Source of the DNA: DATLYH01 sp035575035
GTDB lineage: Bacteria; Planctomycetota; Planctomycetia; Gemmatales; Gemmataceae
Reading direction: 5' to 3'
DNA: 40,937 bases
NCBI GenBank assembly: GCA_035575035.1
Contig: DATLYH010000335.1
Coordinates: 1-40,937, forward strand
Shown here piece after piece: positions 37,497 through 40,937 of the stretch (position 1 is the stretch's first letter; each line of letters starts with the position of its first letter). The notes below the pieces were generated by a model. That model made no database searches, had not been told where the DNA came from, and saw only the letters and a list, made by a program, of their open reading frames with translations. A program made the translations under genes and the position numbers.

Positions 37497-37679
37497 CTAT
37501 ACAGGCTGGCGTCGCAGCAGGTGTAGCGCCTGGGCTCGCACTAGCGCAATGGTTTCGCTGAGTTCGACGAGTCCTTCCAACTCCTCGCGTTCCTCGGGCG
37601 TCAGGGCGCCGTTGGTGTCGCGGTCCATCAATGTTCTCAGGCGGGCAGCCACTCCCGGGTGGAGGCAGAGGGCGGCCAC
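37497..37679 (-). CDS. Small hypothetical protein beside an antitoxin gene
   Basis: The 60-residue frame from GTG 37679 reads LRTLMDRDTNGALTPEEREELEGLVELSETIALVRAQALHLL, a regular amphipathic helical pattern that looks like true protein. The frame is open further upstream to 37788 (PFEPFLDVLFGKNGQHLNPI) but without a standard start, so the real start is uncertain. Similar short proteins with this LTPEE...ELEXLVEL pattern occur in planctomycetes and cyanobacteria, with no known function. It is divergent from the antitoxin gene 84 bases away. Confidence 0.5.
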   Translation of the reverse strand: MAALCLHPGVAARLRTLMDRDTNGALTPEEREELEGLVELSETIALVRAQALHLLRRQPV

Positions 37680-37762
37680 GGCGCGGAGGATCGGGTTGAG
37701 GTGCTGGCCATTCTTTCCAAACAGGACGTCGAGGAATGGCTCAAACGGGAAGGGATCTCGGA

Positions 37763-38029
37763 ATGAAAAAGGTGACTGTTTCAGAGGTCAAGGAAGATCT
37801 CCTGCGCTACCTGCGCGAAGCCGCAAAGGAAGAAGTGGTGATCACTCGCTACGGCAAGCCGGTCGGTGTACTCATCGCCTTCGCTTCCGAGGACGAATGG
37901 CTGGACTACCTGCTCGAAAATGATCCAGCTTTTGCAAAGCGGATTGCCAAGGCTCGACAAGACCTGCGTGCCGGACGCGGGATTCGACTTGAGGAGGTCG
38001 GATCGCAGTTGAAGAACAGTGACTCCTGA
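37763..38029 (+). CDS. Phd/YefM-type antitoxin, solitary
   Basis: From ATG 37763, with AAGGGA about 8 bases upstream, the product is 88 residues. MKKVTVSEVKEDLLRYLREA followed by EEVVITRYGKPVGVLIAF is the Phd/YefM N-terminal DNA-binding and dimer domain. The tail (DEWLDYLLENDPAFAKRIAKAR) is the toxin-binding type. Such antitoxins repress their own operon and block a RelE, Doc or VapC-type toxin. No toxin gene lies on either side: a radical SAM gene begins 54 bases downstream. It is an orphan antitoxin or the remainder of a broken pair. Codon use is less GC-rich than in the neighbours. Confidence 0.85.
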   Translation: MKKVTVSEVKEDLLRYLREAAKEEVVITRYGKPVGVLIAFASEDEWLDYLLENDPAFAKRIAKARQDLRAGRGIRLEEVGSQLKNSDS

Positions 38030-38082
38030 TGACTCGGGCTGAACTGTGCTCTGATCCCCGCGCGCCCGGATAAGGGTCTGCC

Positions 38083-39351
38083 ATGTACCTGAAGATGCTC
38101 CATCGCCTCCTGCGCGAAACCGACAAACGGCTGCTCTGGAAGCTGGTCTGGAACCTGGGCGTCAAGGGGATGCTTTCGGTCGAGCGGCACAAACGGCGGC
38201 TCCGCCGCGGCGAGTTCTTCCCGCCGTTCCTCTACATCTCAATCATCAACAGTTGCAATCTCCGCTGTCAGGGATGCTGGGTTGATGTCGCGGCCAAGCA
38301 GCAGACCATCAGCCTGGAGGCGATGAACCGGCTCATCAACGAGGCCAAGGAAATGGGCAACGTCTTCTTCGGCATCGTCGGCGGCGAGCCGTTCATGCAT
38401 CCGCAGCTCTTCGACATCCTTGAAGCCCACCCCGACTGCTACTTCCAGGTCTTCACCAACGGCCAGTTCATTACCGATGAGAAGGCTAAGCGGCTGCGCC
38501 GGCTGGGCAACGTCACGCCGTTGATCAGCGTGGAGGGCAACGAGGTTGTCAGCGACCAGCGCCGCGGCCGAGCGGGCGTGCTGAGCAAGACCATGGAGGG
38601 CGTCCGCAACTGTCTGAAGAACAAAGTCTTCACCGGTGTCTGCACCAGTCTCTGCCAGACCAACTTCGACGACCTGCTCAGCGAGAAGTGGATCGACCGG
38701 CTGATCGAGATGGGCGTGATGTACACCTGGTATCATGTCTATCGGCCGATGGGCCCCGACGCCAACCCGCAACTCTGCCTGACGCCCGAGCAGCAGCTGC
38801 AAGCGCGGCGCTTCGTGGTCGAGATGCGGGCCAAGAAGCCGATCATCATTATTGATGCCTACTACGACGGCGAGGGCCGAGCTCTCTGCCCGGCGGCTAC
38901 CGGCATCAGCCATCACATCAACCCCTGGGGCGATATTGAACCGTGCCCGATCGTCCAGTTCACTCGGGAGTCGATCCACGCGACCGAGGCGGACGGCCGA
39001 CCGCTGCGGGACAAATTCATCCAGTCGGAATTCCTGCGCGACTTCCGGGAATTGGCCCGATCTACGACGCGTGGCTGCATTGTGCTGGAACGGCCCGACC
39101 TGCTGAAGCAGCTGGTCGAGCGGCACGGCGCCCGCGACGCCACCGCCCGCGGCACCGCTTTGGCCGAGCTGGAGCAGATGCAGATCCGTACCTCGCAGTA
39201 CAACCCGGGCCATGAGATCCCGGAGAAAAACTGGCTCTACCGCCTGGCGAAGCGGTTCTGGTTCAACGACTTCGGCCTCTACGAGGGATATGACCACAGC
39301 CGAGCGTCCGCGCCGGCGATCCTCCGCGCGAACGAACGGGTGAAGACGTAG
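38083..39351 (+). CDS. Radical SAM protein with SPASM-like C-terminal region
   Basis: The 422-residue product has the cluster motif CNLRCQGCW with Cys58, Cys62 and Cys65, followed by GGEPFMHPQLFDIL, typical of radical SAM proteins in the MoaA/SPASM group. The C-terminal half has scattered Cys (LCPAATG, EPCPIVQF, RGCIVLERPDLL) in a context resembling a SPASM or twitch auxiliary-cluster region (NPWGDIEPCPIV). N-terminal residues 1-45 are basic and helical and may contact membrane or partner proteins. The substrate is unknown. It is on the same strand as the HemN-like, GcvH-like and ferredoxin genes, but separated from them by the antitoxin gene. Confidence 0.88.
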   Translation: MYLKMLHRLLRETDKRLLWKLVWNLGVKGMLSVERHKRRLRRGEFFPPFLYISIINSCNLRCQGCWVDVAAKQQTISLEAMNRLINEAKEMGNVFFGIVGGEPFMHPQLFDILEAHPDCYFQVFTNGQFITDEKAKRLRRLGNVTPLISVEGNEVVSDQRRGRAGVLSKTMEGVRNCLKNKVFTGVCTSLCQTNFDDLLSEKWIDRLIEMGVMYTWYHVYRPMGPDANPQLCLTPEQQLQARRFVVEMRAKKPIIIIDAYYDGEGRALCPAATGISHHINPWGDIEPCPIVQFTRESIHATEADGRPLRDKFIQSEFLRDFRELARSTTRGCIVLERPDLLKQLVERHGARDATARGTALAELEQMQIRTSQYNPGHEIPEKNWLYRLAKRFWFNDFGLYEGYDHSRASAPAILRANERVKT

Positions 39352-39366
39352 AAGTCGCCAGACTTC
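39351..39366. terminator. Small hairpin between convergent radical SAM and hemC genes
   Basis: GAAGTC and GACTTC form a 6-base stem with a GCCA loop, beginning at the last base of the radical SAM stop. A second small hairpin, CCCGA...TCGGG, lies near 39395-39406. Neither has a T-tract on the plus strand, so any terminator role is weak. Confidence 0.35.
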
Positions 39367-39423
39367 GGGACATCGCCGAATCGTTGTCAGAGGACCCGAG
39401 GTCGGGCGGCAGCTATATTTCTG

Positions 39424-40332
39424 CTACCCCCCTGCCAGCAGCTGGCGGGCCCCCTGGGCCAGGAGCATCCCGGCCAGTTTCTGACCGACTGCCTCAGGAT
39501 CGTCCGCCGGACCGCTGATCTCGCCGCCGACCCGCTGGGTCCCGTCGGGACTCAGCACGACGCCGCGCAGGACAAGCACATCGCCGGACACCGACGCGGC
39601 GGCCCCCAGCGGTATCAGGCAACCGCCGCCCAGGGCGCGCAACAGGGCGCGCTCGGCCAGCACGGCCTGGCGAGTGGGCGGGTCGTCCAGCGGCGCGACC
39701 AGAGTGAGCGTAGCGTGGTCATCCGCTCGGCACTCCAGCCCTAGCGCTCCTTGGCCGACCGCCGGCAACATCCACCCGAGCATCTCGGTGATGACGCCGC
39801 CGAGTCCTAGCCGCTCCAGGCCGGCCTGGGCCAGGATCAACCCATCGAGGTCCTGCTCGGCCAGTTTGCGCAAACGGGTCTCGACATTGCCGCGGATGTC
39901 CACCAGGCACAGGTCGGGCCGGCGATGGAGGACCTGGGCCCGCCGCCGCAAGCTGCTGGTGGCCACCGCAGCGCCGGTCGGCAGACGGTCGAAGCCGGCA
40001 TGTCGGTGGGAGACGAATGCATCGCCGGCCGGCCCGCGCCGCGGCACAGCAGCCAGGACCAGTCCCTCGACCGGGACGGTGGGCAAATCCTTAAGGCTGT
40101 GCACGGCCAGGTCCACGCGGCCGGCCAGAAGGGCGCGCTGGATCTCCTTGGTGAAGACACCTTCGCCGCCGATCTGGACCAGCGGCCGGTCGCGCAGCTG
40201 GTCGCCAGTGGTCTGGATTTCGACCAACTCAACCGGGCGCGGCCCGGCCAGCGGGCGGAGCAGCTCGGCGACATGGTTGGCCTGCCACCGGGCAAGCGGG
40301 CTGCCGCGAGTGCCGATGCGCAAAGGGGTCAT
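39424..40332 (-). CDS. hemC: Hydroxymethylbilane synthase (porphobilinogen deaminase)
   Basis: From ATG 40332 the product is 302 residues; a further start at 40368 would add 12 non-family residues. LRIGTRGSPLARWQA at the start, the SLKDLP segment, RRAQVLHRRPDL and the C-terminal GGGCLIPLGA are HemC hallmarks. Cys238 in that last motif is the expected attachment site of the dipyrromethane cofactor. The enzyme joins four porphobilinogen units in tetrapyrrole synthesis in the cytoplasm. It lies 43 bases downstream of the glutamine synthetase gene on the same strand. Confidence 0.95.
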   Translation of the reverse strand: MTPLRIGTRGSPLARWQANHVAELLRPLAGPRPVELVEIQTTGDQLRDRPLVQIGGEGVFTKEIQRALLAGRVDLAVHSLKDLPTVPVEGLVLAAVPRRGPAGDAFVSHRHAGFDRLPTGAAVATSSLRRRAQVLHRRPDLCLVDIRGNVETRLRKLAEQDLDGLILAQAGLERLGLGGVITEMLGWMLPAVGQGALGLECRADDHATLTLVAPLDDPPTRQAVLAERALLRALGGGCLIPLGAAASVSGDVLVLRGVVLSPDGTQRVGGEISGPADDPEAVGQKLAGMLLAQGARQLLAGG

Positions 40333-40375
40333 GAAGGTTGATCTAGCGACATCCCGCCGAAGTGTCACGGGGTGC

Positions 40376-40937
40376 TCAAGCGGACTCCAGATAGCGCTGC
40401 CGCTCCCAGTCGGTCACCGCCGTTCGGAACAACTCCCATTCCCGGCGGGCCATCTCGACCAGGTGCCGCGCCAGGACCGGGCCGAGCGCCTCTTGCAGCA
40501 CCGTGTCGGCCTCGAACGCAGCGATCCCTTCGGGCAGGGTCCGCGGCAGTGCAGTGCCCCGGACGTAGGCGTCGCCGTCAGTGCGCCCCGGCGGCATCAG
40601 GCGGCGGCGCAGACCATCGAGCGCCGCCGCGGCGCAGCCGGCCAGCAACAGGTAGGGGTTGGCATCAGCGGCGCCGCCCCGGTACTCCAGCCGCCGCTCC
40701 GGCCCGTGCCCCAACACGCGCACCGCTGCCGTGCGATTGTCCACGCCCCAGGTCGCCGTCGTCGGCGCGAACGAGTGCTCGACCAGCCGCTTGTACCCAT
40801 TGACGGTGGTGGATGAAAGGAAGATCAGGCCGGGGAGATGGGCCAGCAGCCCCGCCAGGCAGTGCTCCATCAGCCGGTTGCCGAGTGGGCTATCGCCCCC
40901 CTCACCCCCGACCCCTCTCCCCCCGAGGGGGGAGAGG
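40376..40937 (-). CDS. Glutamine synthetase family protein, C-terminal part (runs off right edge)
   Basis: The frame is open to the right edge. Family motifs in the C-terminal catalytic half are NGYKRLVEHSFAPTTATWG, VDNRTAAVRV, LEYRGGAADANPYLLLAGC and the terminal helices ending DWERQRYLESA. They match the GS beta-barrel end, including the NRTA and R-x-ADANPY loops that bind substrate and metal. GS makes glutamine from glutamate, ammonia and ATP; this divergent type may act on another amine. The last visible codons at the edge (LSPLGGRGVGGEGG) are the palindromic repeat read in frame. The next gene downstream is hemC. Confidence 0.85.
   Translation of the reverse strand, partial: LSPLGGRGVGGEGGDSPLGNRLMEHCLAGLLAHLPGLIFLSSTTVNGYKRLVEHSFAPTTATWGVDNRTAAVRVLGHGPERRLEYRGGAADANPYLLLAGCAAAALDGLRRRLMPPGRTDGDAYVRGTALPRTLPEGIAAFEADTVLQEALGPVLARHLVEMARREWELFRTAVTDWERQRYLESA
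40898..40937. repeat. Palindromic element in the glutamine synthetase gene (cut by edge)
   Basis: The left arm CCCCCTCACCCC followed by CCCCTCTCCCCCC matches the ferredoxin-gene element. Only one side and the centre (CCCCCCGAGGGGGG) are inside the window. The frame stays open through it. Confidence 0.75.

Overview
The window is high-GC bacterial DNA that reads as a planctomycete chromosome, most likely a Gemmata-type lineage. The evidence is a combination of families: a Ser/Thr kinase with an N-terminal zinc ribbon, a BBP7-type outer-membrane protein, a DUF1573 protein, a MoxR ATPase, a zinc-ribbon/HEAT protein with a cytochrome-c-like CxxCH motif, a secreted FAD oxidoreductase with a golvesin-like tail, and many Pro-rich secreted proteins. 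No rRNA, tRNA or phage genes were seen. The genus is an inference and cannot be fixed from this sequence alone.

Layout. 1-1070: kinase running off the left edge. 1440-3874: RmlD-like reductase, Flp pilin with a good promoter, stand-alone receiver protein, solo GroES. 4183-6774: membrane-anchored spermidine-synthase-like protein. 8611-9222 and 6849-8618: an NfeD-like protein with a His-rich loop, overlapping a flotillin by 8 bases. 12808-9657: glmS and a GlmU-like protein, ending at an intrinsic terminator. 13295-14272: DUF1573 protein. 14787-15904: a lower-GC membrane protein, a decayed IS end and an hsdM fragment. 15972-19708: BBP7 protein, small hypothetical, MoxR and a Pro-rich secreted protein. 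20015-22813: leuS. 22814-24207: repeats, a second IS-end copy, gene remnants and a Tyr-rich secreted protein. 24208-27962: secreted TPR protein and FAD oxidoreductase. 28282-31446: a membrane protein with a papain-like tail, and the zinc-ribbon/HEAT/CxxCH protein.

32048-39351 is the most system-like part. Genes on the plus strand encode an iron-containing alcohol dehydrogenase, a PQQ-type propeller, a HemN-like radical SAM protein, a GcvH-like lipoyl carrier and a two-cluster ferredoxin. After a solitary Phd/YefM-type antitoxin, a second radical SAM protein follows. A lipoyl carrier without GcvP, GcvT or Lpd, sitting between a radical SAM enzyme and a ferredoxin, suggests an uncharacterised radical-SAM pathway acting on or with a lipoyl-bound intermediate. 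The window closes with hemC and the C-terminal part of a glutamine synthetase on the minus strand.

The second theme is palindromic repeat DNA. Long perfect inverted repeats lie between genes (6784-6836, 33261-33297, 35863-35917) and a 25-base unit occurs three times at 24082-24174. Palindromic elements are also inserted in frame inside coding sequences: the HemN-like gene, the ferredoxin gene and apparently the glutamine synthetase gene at the right edge. This resembles the protein-coding palindromic elements described in Rickettsia.
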